DNA of 64,000 nucleotides from Dysidea avara (GCF_963678975.1 NC_089279.1:36537933-36601932); one strand, 5' to 3'; counted from the stretch's first letter, positions 38,329 through 50,610 are shown. The notes: a model not told the origin generated them from the letters alone. A program made the numbers and translations.

Positions 38329-38868
38329 AGCTTATTGCAATATCATAGCAGGAATACAGCTGCAACTACACACTTATACATGTTAACAACGCCATATTGT
38401 ACTTGTTAATCAGTATTACAGCCTCCTTGTACTAGCAAACAAGCCTAACCCATGCACTACTACACGAAATGCTAATTATTAGAATACACGCAAGGCGAGG
38501 CAAGTGTACTGGATACAGCACTTCTGGGATTGTGGGATAAAAATTCTGGCTTAACATTAGTAAGCCTTAGTAAATTATCTGCTAGCTATATACATAGATA
38601 GAAACTAGCTATCTCTCCTTCAAAATTTATATGCACTCCATGTTCTATGAGTTTTTCCAAACTCCTAGCTAGCTGGTAAACAAAGTTCACCCATGCATTA
38701 TACTGTGTAAACAGTTTTGAGTGTAGCTACTTGTTATAGTTCATTTCAATACCGTGATATTTGCAATAATCGTGATAATAAGCTCCACAATAACCGTGGG
38801 AGGAAATTTTCAATATCGCCCAACCCTAGTACACAGTGAACGCCATCTGGTACAATCCTGAGCTTCCT

Positions 38869-40300
38869 TATACTATGATGTTTCATCTATCCCACACTTC
38901 TTCAAGTCCTGACGGACCTTGTCCCTCCAATGAAGCTTAGTACCATGTGTAGGACACTTCTGAGGGAACCAACCAAATAACAGCTTCTTCGGGTGTCTGT
39001 TTGCTGACATTCTAGCAACATGTCCCAACCATCTTAGCCTGCACTGTATTAGTAAGTCACCAATACTCTCTACCATACCAAATCTACTAACCAGCTCAGT
39101 AGTAGTAAGGTGTTCCTTCCATTGAATAGATCTGCCAACACCCAAGATTGAACGAACACCTTGTCGGTAAAACCTGTCTAACCTACTAACCAGCTCCTGG
39201 GTGGGGGCCAGGTTTCAGCACCATATAACAACACTCCCAACACTACAGATCTATACACCACTCTCTTGGTCTCCAATGTCAAATCTGATGCTGTGAATAC
39301 AGAGACTACCAAAAGCTCTAGATGCTTGTCCAATCCTACAGCTAACTTCACCAACTACCCCATCACGTGCCTCAACCAATGATCCCAAATACTTAAACTC
39401 ATCAACAACTTCCACTACACCTCCATGCAATTCCAATGGGGCCAGGTCATCATCAGTTAGACCAATCCCAGTAACCAGCAGCTTGGTCTTAGGGACACCC
39501 AGGGTAAGACCAAGCTCACTAGCTACTTCATCAAACATCCTGGCAGCCAAAACTATATCCCCACTACAAGAGCACATTAGAGCAGCATCATCTGCAAACA
39601 AACACTCTGACAGTACAAAAGAGTTTGGTCTCCTAGTCCTCTCTCCAACCAACCTCCCACCCAGCTTAAACTGCACTTCCACATCTACTGCTTGACACCT
39701 ACTAGCCATCTATCAATCACTAACCTAAAGTACAGGATAAACAGAGTGGGAGCGATGGTACACCCTTGATGCAAACCATTCCAAACTGAGCCAACTTTCC
39801 ACATCCAGCTGTCACTGTAGCAGACATTCCATCATGAAGAGTCTGTACAAACTCAATCATAACATCAGGTATGCCATACTTCTGCAATGAACACCAAAGA
39901 GCTGTTCTGGGTACAGAGTCGTAGGCCTTATGCAAGTCAACAAACAGCAAAAACACTTTAGTATTATGTTCAATGGCCTTCTACTAGCTGACGAACACAG
40001 AATATATGTTAACACAACCTCTGCCAGGCCTGAACCCGCACTGAGAATCTGAGACTGTCTCTTCCACCACCAACTGCAGCCTATTTTTCAACTCCATGGA
40101 AAACAGTTTGCTCATCACATCCAAGATGCTAACACCTCTCCAGTTATCACAACAGGACAAGTCTCCTTTCTTCAGCACAGGGACAAGCAGAGCATCTCTT
40201 CACTCTGAGGGCACACATCTCTCCTCCCAAACAGTCTGAAACAACTTGAGGATATACTCCAATAATAGCCCTCTACAACACTTTAAAACATCAGGCAATA
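38869..40300 (-). pseudogene. RTE-like LINE relic
   Basis: Broken minus-strand frames give an ordered reverse transcriptase: LKKGDLSCCDNWRGVSILDV, DSQCGFRPGRGC, LLFVDLHKAYDSVPR, a degenerate box near 39,730-39,800, LFADDAALMCSCSGD, DEFKYLGSLVE, and the late motif CRLRWLGHVARMSANRHPKK. The last motif is characteristic of RTE/Bov-B-like elements. Stops and frameshifts separate the pieces; no target duplication was found. Confidence 0.8.
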
Positions 40301-40340
40301 GACCATTGATACCACCAGCCTTACCCACAGCAAGTCATCC

Positions 40341-40347
40341 ACACACA

Positions 40348-40411
<64 letters not shown>

Positions 40412-40412
40412 C
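40341..40412. repeat. (ACGC)n microsatellite
   Basis: About 70 bp of uninterrupted CACG/ACGC tetranucleotide. A shorter imperfect run of the same motif is in the intron at 34,497-34,530, and a CA-rich run is at 49,050-49,110. Confidence 0.9.
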
Positions 40413-40624
40413 AGAGCCTCCAGCAAACATGTGAAACACAACTATTGTCACTCAGTGATCCAGCACTGGTTTACCTGTGTATCACTCAGTCACTCAAGTG
40501 ACTACAAGTTTCATGGGTAGAGGAATCCCAAGCAAGACAAGCACAGTTGGGCATATGCTCCCCCAGTTGACACCAGGTCACCAGTTCCCCATTACACAGT
40601 TGGGTAGACTGGTGGAATATTAGA

Positions 40625-40996
40625 ATGAATGTTGGGTCCTCCTCCCTCAACCCCACCAATGAAGAAGACATGTATGATGATTTTAATATGGAGGAATTCA
40701 TGGAGAACGTCTCTGTCCCAGAGGAACCAATAAATGAGGAACCAGAACAGGGCACCTCAGAGGAATTCCCATCCAACAACCCCACAAATGCTACTTCAGA
40801 GGAATCCCTATCCAACAACCTCACAAATTCTACCTCAGAGGAATCCCCATCCAACAACCCCACAAATTCCACCAATAGAAAAGAAAGACTGAAAGCTCTC
40901 CTGATCCTAAGGGCACCCCAAATACGGTGGGTTGAAGCCGTCCCACTTTCTAACTCAAACAACATGCATAGATTAGTGATGCACAACATGTTATAA
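40625..40996 (+). CDS. Hypothetical acidic ORF with 13-residue repeats
   Basis: An open frame of 123 residues, very acidic at the N terminus (EEDMYDDFNMEEFMENV). It is followed by three 39-bp in-frame repeats (about 40,757-40,875) with unit TSEESPSNNPTNS and a basic tail NRKERLKALL. I do not recognise a family. The repeat length being a multiple of three keeps the frame, which is mild evidence for coding, but the region is between transposon relics and the ORF could be a fragment of one. No splice partners were identified. Confidence 0.3.
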   Translation: MNVGSSSLNPTNEEDMYDDFNMEEFMENVSVPEEPINEEPEQGTSEEFPSNNPTNATSEESLSNNLTNSTSEESPSNNPTNSTNRKERLKALLILRAPQIRWVEAVPLSNSNNMHRLVMHNML

Positions 40997-42150
40997 ATGA
41001 AGATGGGCAGGTGTATGTGTGTGTTGCATGGTGAAGGTGCCCTACCTGCCCATTGTATGGACATGGGAGCTGTTACAACTTGTTGTGTCTGCCTATAATA
41101 ATGTACAGATACAGCAGTCCATTCTGGATGTCAAGACTGAGTCTCAAGGTTTTTCTGTTTCCTAGGTTGGTAGGCCAGCTAGAGTGGTTGGTGATCTGTG
41201 GAATACGAGCTTATTAATAGGTCATGGACACGCGGAAGGACTCAGTAAGCATGGCTATATAGTTTTTAGCTCGAAAAAGTGGATAACTTTTGCTGTACGT
41301 GAGTAAAACAAAATAAGAATAATTGAGGAGTCCGACACTTTTAAGAAATCTCGCACACTACTCTGGAGAAATCAGAAATCACGTGGAAATCAGAAATCAT
41401 GTGGGAGATGTCAGAAAATGAACAAAACTTCATTGTAGACGATACGAGGGTCACATCTATCAGCTATCAGCCCATCAAATCAACCCGGTGAGGCCTGAAA
41501 CAACATGGTATTTAATTCAACTGTAATTATAAAATATAGAAATAATGTATTTCAATAAATCTATTGCAGCACTTATGATCTAGATTCTGATTGGGTTAAT
41601 TTTGCAAGTGATTTGTTACTTGAGGAAAGCACCAACATTTCTATTAAACTCGATTTTTGAATTTTAGCCATTTCCTGCCTTCTCTCTCAATGCTATGCTT
41701 GTCACTAAACTTCGCTGAAGGATAGCTACACAACTGTAAGTGCAATAGCTAGCCCTTTGTGAGCAATCATGAGTTTAATTGCACATTGCAAAATTTTATT
41801 TTAGCGATAATCCTAGCCTACTGGCAAAGAAGCTACTCTCCTGCCGCTACACGGAGCATCCGCAAAAGATCCGGGCATTAACCGTGGCCGACCGTAGCAT
41901 AGCTATGAGGGTAGCTACTACTCAGAACTTGAATTCTAAAGGTATACTCTACACAGTCTAGTACCAAACTCTGCACAATTAATATGCTAGTAGTCCAAGC
42001 ATGTAGCAACAGTATAGTTAGTTAACTATCTATAATTTATATTATATCTAGGCAGAGGAACCCACCCTAAGTATAGTTCAGCACTCCAATCCACCATTAC
42101 TCCCGAGTCATTTGTGAACTCTTGATAGTATGCCTTCCAAATTTAAATTA
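40997..42150. other. No gene seen
   Basis: AT-rich sequence without recognised exons. An isolated GAACTCTTGATAG at about 42,117 resembles the right end of the P-like family but lacks a partner. Confidence 0.4.
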
Positions 42151-45100
42151 TAAATATTATTGGAATTTTGTAGCATGGAGGGCCAGGGTGCGTCAAATGA
42201 TTGTGTTGTTAAAGATGACATAACCACTGGAGAAGAGTCATCTTCACACATCAGCTGGTATCAAGCAAAGGCAATGGTAATAATGAAAGATATGTTGCCA
42301 CAATATGTGATGGATAGTTTGTTGTGGCTGGTTCACTTTAGAGGTAATTGCTGAAATAGATGGTACCAGTGACACATAAAGGTGACTTTGGTACAAGTAG
42401 CCAGTTTAAATTTTTACCGGGTCATCGCAGAGCAATAACTCATTTTCTTCGTGTTGCCAAGCAAGAAAATGTTAGGCAAAAGTCTATGAAATTAAAGAAA
42501 TTTCATAACAACAGCCAAACTTCTGTAAAAACCAAACAAACAAAATAAGCTGCTATGGGTAGTTCAGAACCAAGCCAGGAGGTAAATGACCAACCACAAG
42601 TACATGATCAAGCTAAAGTAACAGCAACAATATGCCAACAAATCCCTCAATGGCAAAGACGACATGATATGGACGAAGTAAAACAAATGAAAGAGAACAG
42701 TCACTTTAACATACATGTCAAAATAGTTAGCGTGGAATTGTCATTTACGATAATCTGCACACCATGTGGGAAGAAATGTTGCCTGTATTGGAAAAAAGAT
42801 TCTGTTTTGTTATCAAATTACACAGGACATGTGGAAGAATGTTGCAAGAAGTGGGAGGAAATCATGAACATTAAATTGACAAGTATTTTCAAAAGCAACC
42901 AATAGTATGTTTCAGGCTAAGGTGTCTATTGGTCAAGTTGGTAATTTCCCTGGTGTTTGTCAGAGTTATACTACTTCAGTGGTGAATAGTAGTGTGTGTA
43001 TCACTACACCCAACAGTATGTTCCAGGCTATGATATCTATTGGGCTACGATGTCTATTGGTAGCAGTCTTGATAAGACCAACACATCACAAAGCAGCAAT
43101 TACATAATGAACAACGTAGAACAACAGATACGGCATACAACTAATAATATAGTAAATGCTACACCTCCATTGACTATCAGAAAAACCCCACAGCCTGCAA
43201 CTGGTTGATCTTGCCCAGCAAGGAAACGATTATCATTATTAAAGGCAGGAAGTCAACCTAATAATGGAACTCATAGATGATATTAATTCAATAATAACTA
43301 ATGACCCAGATATCAGTTGTGTCATACCATCACCAACAGATCACATTGCAATCAGTGACAAACAAAACACATTTTCTTCATTTGTTTTAAGCAACTAATT
43401 GCTAATGCTGAAACAATGTACCACCACAAGTACTCCACGATGCTTTGCTTAAAAAGTTTGCAATGTCACTGTTTATCTATTGTGGACCAAGGGCATACAA
43501 TTTTATATCCAGTAATCTATCTAGAGCCATCCCCTGCTTGCATACTGTACAAAGAAGTTTAGCTGCAGAATACAGTACCTTCAAGAAGGTGAATTTAGAT
43601 TTGATCAACCAGCTCAGCATTAGTATAAAATGGTTCAATGCCAGTAATGTTGTAGGAGAGGATACAACACAAGTAATTTCTAGAATACAGTACGACTCTG
43701 ATTCAGACAGGCTGGTTGGTTTTGTATTACCATGCGACAACAAAGGATTACCGATTTGTGATACATTTGTCCCAACAATATTTACTGACATGGAAGGGTA
43801 CTTTCAGAGAGCCAGTTTAGCAAATATGCCATGGTTTACATGGTACAACCCCTTACTCTTGGAGTACCACCATTTTGCATAGCGTGCATCGACACAGACA
43901 ACAAGTTTACTGCAGAAACTGTAATGCAATGTTGGCAGTACCTACATAATGAGTTAAAGAAAAGAAACATTGATTTAGTAAGCATTGAAGCAGATGGGGA
44001 CTCTCGAGAACTTAGAGCAATGCAGCTATCTACACAACTACTTTCTACAAATCAAGGCTCTAAAACTCAAGGCTCAACAAAATCTACACTAAGTTTAGGT
44101 AGTGGTATTACTATTCCACATGCCTGGAGAGCATGGTTTGCCTTAAAAAGCCTTACAAACCCTACAGACATAGCATATATTCGGGACATGGTTCATGTTG
44201 TGGTGAAGCTTAAAACGAGGTTGCTGACACCATCTATAATACTACCACTTGGAAAATACTTGGCTGGAGTCCACCACCTCAGAATAGTACAGCAAAACTT
44301 CTCTAAAGCTGAACATGGTTTGAGAGAAAAAGACATCAATTTTAAGGACAAGCAGAATTATGATGCTGTGCTGAGAATGATAAACAAACTAGTGACAGAT
44401 TTGGTGGAAGATATATCAGATGGAAAGGACACACGTGTTTATTTAGATTTAATGAAATCCATCAATGACTGCTTTCTAGATAGGAATTTGGAGATTTTTA
44501 AAGCGAGTTGAAAAGTCCTGGTATGTTGTGTTTTTTCTGCGCTACTGGAGACAGTGGGTCATTCTTAATCCCACTTTTAATGTAAATGATAATTTTGTGA
44601 CAACTAATACATATACGTGCATAGAACTAAATGCACACTCACTGATTACATACATATTAACATTACAAAATAAACCAACTGGCAATGAAATGTTTTACCG
44701 TGGTTGCTGGGTTCCAAAAAAATTTAAAGCAGCTAGGAGTATGAGTAGTGCATTCTCCACGGTCATCAATTTTGGAGTTTTAGGTTTGGTGCACAGGCTT
44801 CACTGTTTGCAAGTTGTGATAAAACTAGAGACCCATTGACTAGTTCCGTAAAGAGAGAGGCACAAAAAAACAAGTCTTTGTAATCCACATGGTGTTACAT
44901 TGAAAGAAATCTCAGTAAGTATACGAAATGCCCATGAAAAGGGAAAGAAGGCCATTGAAGACCTTGGTATGGCTAGTTTGATACAGGCACAATCCACTTC
45001 CTCGCTCAGCCACCATTACCATTTCAAAAGAAGATGATGACGTAGATGATTACCAAGAACAGGAGATCATGGTTGATCAAAACATAGTACAGGATGCAGA

Positions 45101-46680
45101 GACAAAAGATGTTGAGTTTGGAACCACACAACTGTCTGATGCAAAGCATATTGATTCTGCATTGGCAGAAAAATTGAAGTCATCACATGCAGCATGTTAT
45201 AAGAAAACAAGTGATGGTGGACTACCAGTACATGAACAAGTAAACAAACCAATGCTAGGAAAAAACCACGCGAGACAAAGCACACTCCCTTTGTTGAGAT
45301 CATGCATGATAAGAAGGTATTTATCCATAAATCAACTGCAGTGTAGGCACTACAAGAGGGAGAGAGAGTTTCTTCAGATAGTCTGTTTAGAGTAAGGGCT
45401 AAACAGCCGTTCTCTATAGAAAACCAGCATAAAACAGAAACCAAATCTTTGAACCATCCTAGTGTTTGTCCTACAATTGGGATAGGGTGTATTTAGACAC
45501 AATCAAACGTGGAGGATAGGAAAGGTATTAAAGTTTTCATTGTTCAAAGAGAAAACAAAGGGCTTGCAGTAATACCGTGGATTAATAGCAAATGTTGGTG
45601 ACACACAAACAGGTGTATTATCTACATGGTTTACATCTACCACTGCTGTCCCCCAAGAGGTTGTCTATGTCAACTGATGTGAATCACGAACACATTTCTC
45701 TTGCAAGCTACTATTTGTATACACTAACTGAGAAATGTTTTGATGGACCTTATTCGACATGTTTAGCAACATCACAACACCTAGTATTAACACAATCAGC
45801 CTTATCCTACTTAAAAAAGTACATTAAAAGATAGCAACATGACGGACACAAACATGGCTTCCAAGCAAGTAGAGGTGATTACCATTAATGAAGAAACCAG
45901 TCCAGCTACTCTGGATCATTGGATAAAATGTGGCAGAGTTGTTTTTAAAAAAAAGATTGACAGCAAATAGTCAGTGGAAAAGAATTATCAGATGTGCATG
46001 TAAATGATTTCCACAGTATAACCAGGGAGAAATTAAAAGAGGCTGGTGGTCTCTATAACACACTAGTTCTGCACAAAATGATCCTTCCCCAAGAAGGCCA
46101 CAATGACCCTTCCCCAAGAAGGCCACACACAGTCACTACAGATAATACATATCAATGGAAGAACACACTGGGCAGTGTTAGAAATTACTGATAACAAAAT
46201 ATTTCTGTACGACTCATTGTTTACATCAGCAAATGGTGAAATGATCCAAATGACAAGCCAACTATAAAAACAAAGAATTCTTCTTTTGATATACATGTTA
46301 TGTATCTACAAAAGTAAACAGGAGCTGTGGACTATGCCTTATATGACACATTGCTGTAGTAACATTTCTCTTGTTTAAGGAAGATCCAACAGCCATTGTC
46401 CTTAATCAAGCAGAATTGCAACCACACTTTTCAAACATACTGGAGATAAGAACACAGTAACAAAGTTTCCAACTTTAAAAACACGTAGAGTAACCAATAG
46501 GGAACCAGCAATGCACTGTATATTGCATTTGTCGATTGCCAGATGATGGAACGGAAATGGTTCGCTGTGAAAATTATCGTGAATGGTTCCATTTGGAATG
46601 CTTGTTTTTAACAGAAGCACCAAGCACAGATACCTGGTACTGCGGCAGATGTCATAAGCCATCAGTGTAGTCATTTATCT
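42150..46680 (+). pseudogene. Decayed large DNA transposon: DDE-like protein, Ulp1-like protease, PHD finger
   Basis: Plus-strand fragments appear in order. A Cys/His segment (CTPCGKKCCLYWKKD..HVEEC, about 42,750-42,840) comes first. A transposase-like protein at 43,440-44,510 follows, with VISRIQYDSDSDRLVGFV, DTDNKFTAETVMQCWQYL and SIEADGDSRELRAM carrying candidate catalytic aspartates. A C48/Ulp1-like protease remnant (HINGRTHWAVLEI..FLYDSLFTSAN, about 46,150-46,240) is next, then a PHD-type zinc finger (CICRLPDDGTEMVRC..WFHLECL..WYCGRCH, about 46,525-46,670). A frame change at about 43,815-43,860 and many stops show it is dead. Ulp1 and PHD modules are known companions of KDZ/Zisupton-type transposases, but I cannot place the DDE part in a named superfamily. 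Confidence 0.6.
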
Positions 46681-47864
46681 GTACAAGTACTGTACTAAGT
46701 AACACAACTAACAAACTTTTTTATATCAAACTGTTTTCTGGTAACATCATAATATTATCGTGTACAACAGTGATATCAGTAGTACAACTATTGCGAAACT
46801 TGAAACTGGTTACTATTGTGAATAATCTAATGCTAGCTTACCTGTCAGTGTCATTGATTTCATTTCCGATATATTTCTGTCAAAATTTGGAAATCCAGAT
46901 ATATGCATGGTGAAACCTATTTTTCATGCAGTTTCAAATAATAGAAGGTAGAACTCACAAACCAAGGATGTTAAGTTGATTCTTACACTCAGCTTAGCTC
47001 TTCCATGATACTTTCTGTACTTTAACATTAACACCAGGGGCTACCATGGATACTCGCATTACACATATAAGCACCTAATTATATCACTACATATAAACAG
47101 TGTCTAGATAAACCCTATGATCAGTGCATCTGTTACATGTCTATTAATGTTTTCCCCCACAACTATATGGGATGAGGTGAGGATTAAAGGAAAGCTGACT
47201 GTTAACTTACACCATGTAGAAGAGGACATTTGATGAAAGCTCTTTTTTTGTGTCCCATGAATGATAATAGAGCAACAAGAAAGATTCCGATTGAGAGATA
47301 AACTGCATGGCTTCCCAGAGTGCAAATCCCACCTTGTCGTGTAGTACGGGGCAAAACAAGAATTAGGGTTGTGCCAGAAGGTGTAAATTACAAGTATCCC
47401 AGTAAACTTACATAAAAGCATACTCAATAGTCTAATAAGTGAGACAATGACATAATAGTGTGTCTGAGCAAATTCTTAAGACATTTCCTATGACTTGCTC
47501 AGTTAAAAATATCTATGAAATGCATCGACTGAACTTGCCATGTCTTTAAACTACAAACTACAAAAATAAAATTAATTAATAGTTGACTTTTGCTTTTTGC
47601 AAAAGGTGAGATTAAGTATATAAACAAAAACGTTCCAGATTTCTGAATAGGTCACACCCATTTCACATAAAATAACATCATATTCTAAACAAGGTGCCAT
47701 AAATTTCCCCTACTTTGGTTGAGGCTCACGAGGTAGAAAGGTAATTTGATTGATGTTAAGTTCTTTGTGCAGTAATGAAGGGAAAGCTAAATAGGAACGT
47801 TGTATTATGAAATTAACATGTTAGAGGGGTAGATATTGTCATTGTCAAGCCAATTTTATTAATT
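46681..47864. other. Intergenic, no gene seen
   Basis: No exon, repeat boundary or RNA gene recognised. Confidence 0.4.
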
Positions 47865-48500
47865 ATCATCTAAAAAGTGAAGTATCCATTACGCTTCGCT
47901 GTCGGCTATATTCAACCCGTTACACAGCAATACGAATCAAGGACTGTTTGAAAAGCACCTCTGCAATCAAAATAGCCGCTATGAAAAATACGGACAATTT
48001 CCGTTTCGTAGGGAAGCCATCACGTGCTCGCACCAAATCGACACCTTTCCCTGTCAGCAAAGATGAATGGGACACAAAAGAGGACACTAGTAAGTCCAGG
48101 AAGAATGCATTGTACGTACTGCGGTATGCCTAAAGGCACCTGTCGGGCCGAAGCAACATAGAACAGTGAAAAAAATCAAGCCCGTAGCCTTAGTTGTTAT
48201 CGAGTTCCGCTTGTCTGAAGGCATCAGTCAGTCAGTCAGTAGAAAATTCCGTCAAATAAAAAAAAAAATTAAATTCCGTAGCAACTTGTTGAAAGCATTT
48301 CGGGTCGATCTGAAAGCTTATTTGGTCTTAGTTTTACCTCACCAATACTGCCTCATTGTCGTCAGGGAAAATTAAGGCCGGTTTTTGGGCGATGCTATTT
48401 CGTGGGCTATGCCTACTCCTTTGTCGTCCCTACTATACAGTTACTATTGTACTGTATGATATTTCAATATACGGTGACTGTTCTATTAGAGTATATCCAT
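47865..48500 (+). repeat. Common interspersed repeat family (3' copy)
   Basis: A long, well-preserved copy of the unit at 3,300-3,990: TGAAGTATCCATTACGCTTC, GTCAGCAAAGATGAATGGGA, GTACGTACTGCGGTATGCC and CTTGTCTGAAGGCATCAGTC. It lacks the flanking palindrome seen with copy 1. Confidence 0.75.
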
Positions 48501-48731
48501 CTTTAACTACTCTTTTCTTTACAATGCAGCTGTAAATCTGATTTTTAGCTAGTTTGTGCATTATCCCATTCTGTATCATGCATAATAGACAGAGTTTCAG
48601 ATGACCAATGCACAAAAATTGTGTCTATTATGCTGGCAATAAGCTCAATGCTTTTGGTTACCTATTATGCCCTAAATTATGCTGGAATAATTGGCGCAGG
48701 CCTAACAACCAGCTGTGGTCTAAATTAATTA

Positions 48732-48852
48732 TACATCAAAACACAGGATTCTACGGAATTGAGAAACCCTCAGGCCCGATAGTAGCGCTCTCGTTTTGCT
48801 TGTGCGCCACAACACAGGTTTCTAAATTTTGTAGAACCCTGTGTTTTGATGT
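48732..48852. mobile_element. Hairpin element related to 23,210-23,344
   Basis: Imperfect inverted arms ACATCAAAACACAGGATTCT / GAACCCTGTGTTTTGATGT enclose a loop with AACCCTCAGGCCCGATAGTA and CTTGTGCGCC. The inverted complement of the loop resembles the loop of the 23-kb hairpin. Confidence 0.6.
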
Positions 48853-49120
48853 CTAACTATTATGTATATACTGAGTCAATGGTAAGTTGTTGATATAGTT
48901 TATCATCCACTAATACTCAATATGGGAGGGGAGACTTTTATTTAATTTTTAGATAGCTTATATGACTGACACCTCTGTTAGTCTGGTCTAGTCCCTACTG
49001 ATTACTTAATAGCTACATTCAACCATTAATGGTACCAAATATCAAATCCCTCACACACACGCACACTACACACATACACACACGCATGCACACACACACA
49101 CACACAACATGTCCACTCAC

Positions 49121-49607
49121 ACAACAACAACACAATAATATGATGATCAGAGATTGTCCTACTCCAGCAGTGCCTACTATCCAGGTCGGTCGGAGGAACA
49201 ATATCACTTCTAGTATGTTCTGTAGTGTCGACAAGTATACCCCCATGATTGTTCCCATCTTGACCTACCAAGGGTCACCATGACACACAAAGGTGGTAAT
49301 GGTGACACACTACCTTTTTCTTGGTGTTAGATTTCTTATTAACAGCAGTGGTTCCACTAGGATTACTGGGCACTGGTTCATCCACTGCCAACTTTGATAA
49401 TAACTGAGATATCCGGGGTTTTTTTTTCAATTCATCCTAACAGAGATGACAACGGGATAGTTGTGTTATATCATACTAACCTCGTATAAGGGTTAAGTTA
49501 CCGCCTCCCTCATTCACTAAATCACCTTCTCTAGCGATATCCTCCATAGTAACATATCGCTGTGTCTCCTCCAGGTTAGGAGCGGGTTCCTTAACTAGTT
49601 TCTTCAT
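49121..49607 (-). pseudogene. K-Cl cotransporter (SLC12A4-7-like), first three exons
   Basis: Exons on the minus strand are 49,607-49,481, 49,436-49,314 and 49,264-49,121. The first begins with ATG and reads KEPAPNLEETQRYVTMED..NEGGGNLTLIR. The second reads DELKKKPRISQLLSKLA. The third reads [20 protein letters not shown], then [14 protein letters not shown], the conserved first membrane segment of K-Cl cotransporters. The junction of exons 1 and 2 is out of phase by one base, whereas 2 to 3 fits. The next expected exons (membrane segments 2 to about 6) do not appear before 34,440, 14.7 kb away; that interval is transposons and repeats. The gene as seen cannot encode a full transporter unless exons were missed. 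Confidence 0.8.
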
Positions 49608-49718
49608 CACATACTATGTTTAGCTGTTCAACCAGTTTAACCAGTTTATGATCAAGTATCATACTTCACACCTTCTGGTGCTCACTAATAGGAGTAACAT
49701 CATGATGAGACTACACTA

Positions 49719-49850
49719 GTAAACTATACTCCTACAGTATTACACAATGACTGGCTACATGATGTGTATGATAAGACTATTAGTGGATGATACACTAACA
49801 CAACATGTGAGGGACCAGACACTGAACAGTTTATAATGAAGGGGATACCA
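49719..49850. repeat. Segment shared with 2,680-2,812
   Basis: About 130 bp including ACACAATGACTGGCTACATG and GGACCAGACACTGAACA, matching 2,680-2,812 with scattered changes. Here it lies just upstream of the cotransporter start codon, so it could be an old 5' region duplicated elsewhere or a dispersed repeat. Confidence 0.5.
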
Positions 49851-49899
49851 GAAGGTAAGTTTGGTGAATAGTAAGCTAAATTGTATTTGGTGAAATAAA

Positions 49900-50400
49900 C
49901 TTTTGCGAATTTAAGTTCAATGTTTAAATATAAAAACGCTACTCTGAGTAATTGGCAGATTAAACTGGCAAATTTGTAGCAAATCAAAGTGAATAAAGTT
50001 TGTGAGTAACACTTTGAAAAAGTCAAGAGATTGTACTGATACTATATAATCAGGTAAATTATTCCATAACTGTATGGTGTTAGGATAGAAACTGAATTTG
50101 TATGTGTCAATCGTGGTAGATGGTTGAATGAACTTTAAGTGATTACCCCTTGTGGCTTGTGTAGAATATTGGATGTAACTTGGAAGTGATAAAATTACAC
50201 ATTTATAGATGATTTTATAGAATGTATACAAACGTAGTTCCTTAATTCAAGTTTAAACACTGTTCCAGTTCAGTGAGTTGAACACATCAGTGACACTACT
50301 TGTCTGAGAATAATTTGACATTACATATCATGCAGCACATCTCTGTACACTAAACTTTATTAATTGCACATCTGGTATGGGGAGCCCAAACTGACACAGC
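49900..50400 (-). pseudogene. LINE C-terminal relic
   Basis: Minus-strand text reads SVTDVFNSLNWNSV, YTFYKIIYKCVILSLPSYI and TYKFSFYPNTIQLWNNLPDY, then SLDFFKVLLTNF. This is the C-terminal tail typical of jockey/CR1-like LINE reverse transcriptases. Only the last 150 or so residues remain and they are interrupted. Confidence 0.65.
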
Positions 50401-50410
50401 ATATTCATGA

Positions 50411-50610
50411 TGTCATGATGTCGTGGACCAAGTTAACTCGAGATCACAAAAGGAAATAGCTGATAATCTACTCAACATGATTTTACATCTGACAAACAAC
50501 TGCTAAACTACCAGAGATGTGTGAGAGTAAACTAAGTGATGCCATGGATGAAGTTAACTTGAGATCACAAAAAGAGAAAGCTGATAATCTACTCTTTACA
50601 TCTGACATAA
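50411..50610. repeat. Imperfect tandem duplication
   Basis: GAAGTTAACTTGAGATCACA..GCTGATAATCTACTC at about 50,551-50,600 repeats the segment at about 50,421-50,475 with small changes. Confidence 0.6.

Larger units (their letters stand above)
34719..38828. mobile_element. hAT-like element with 8-bp target duplication
   Basis: Starts TAGGGTTGGGCGATATACC and ends ATATCGCCCAACCCTA. The perfect 8-bp direct repeat GTACACAG flanks it (34,711-34,718; 38,829-38,836). Subterminal ATACCGGTAT- and GGTTATTGCAATATC-type repeats are present. No transposase is seen; most of the interior is a LINE inserted later. The element lies between cotransporter exons. Confidence 0.85.

Noticed and set aside
40486..41064. 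192-residue minus-strand frame
   Set aside because: It is the antisense of the low-complexity acidic repeat ORF and shows no family features.
42117..42129. Isolated end of a P-like element
   Set aside because: No matching left end or flanking duplication could be found nearby.
49019..49283. Plus-strand and second minus-strand frames over the cotransporter TM1 exon
   Set aside because: The frame reading MGTIMGVYL matches a conserved family block; the others are shadows extended by the CA-rich run.
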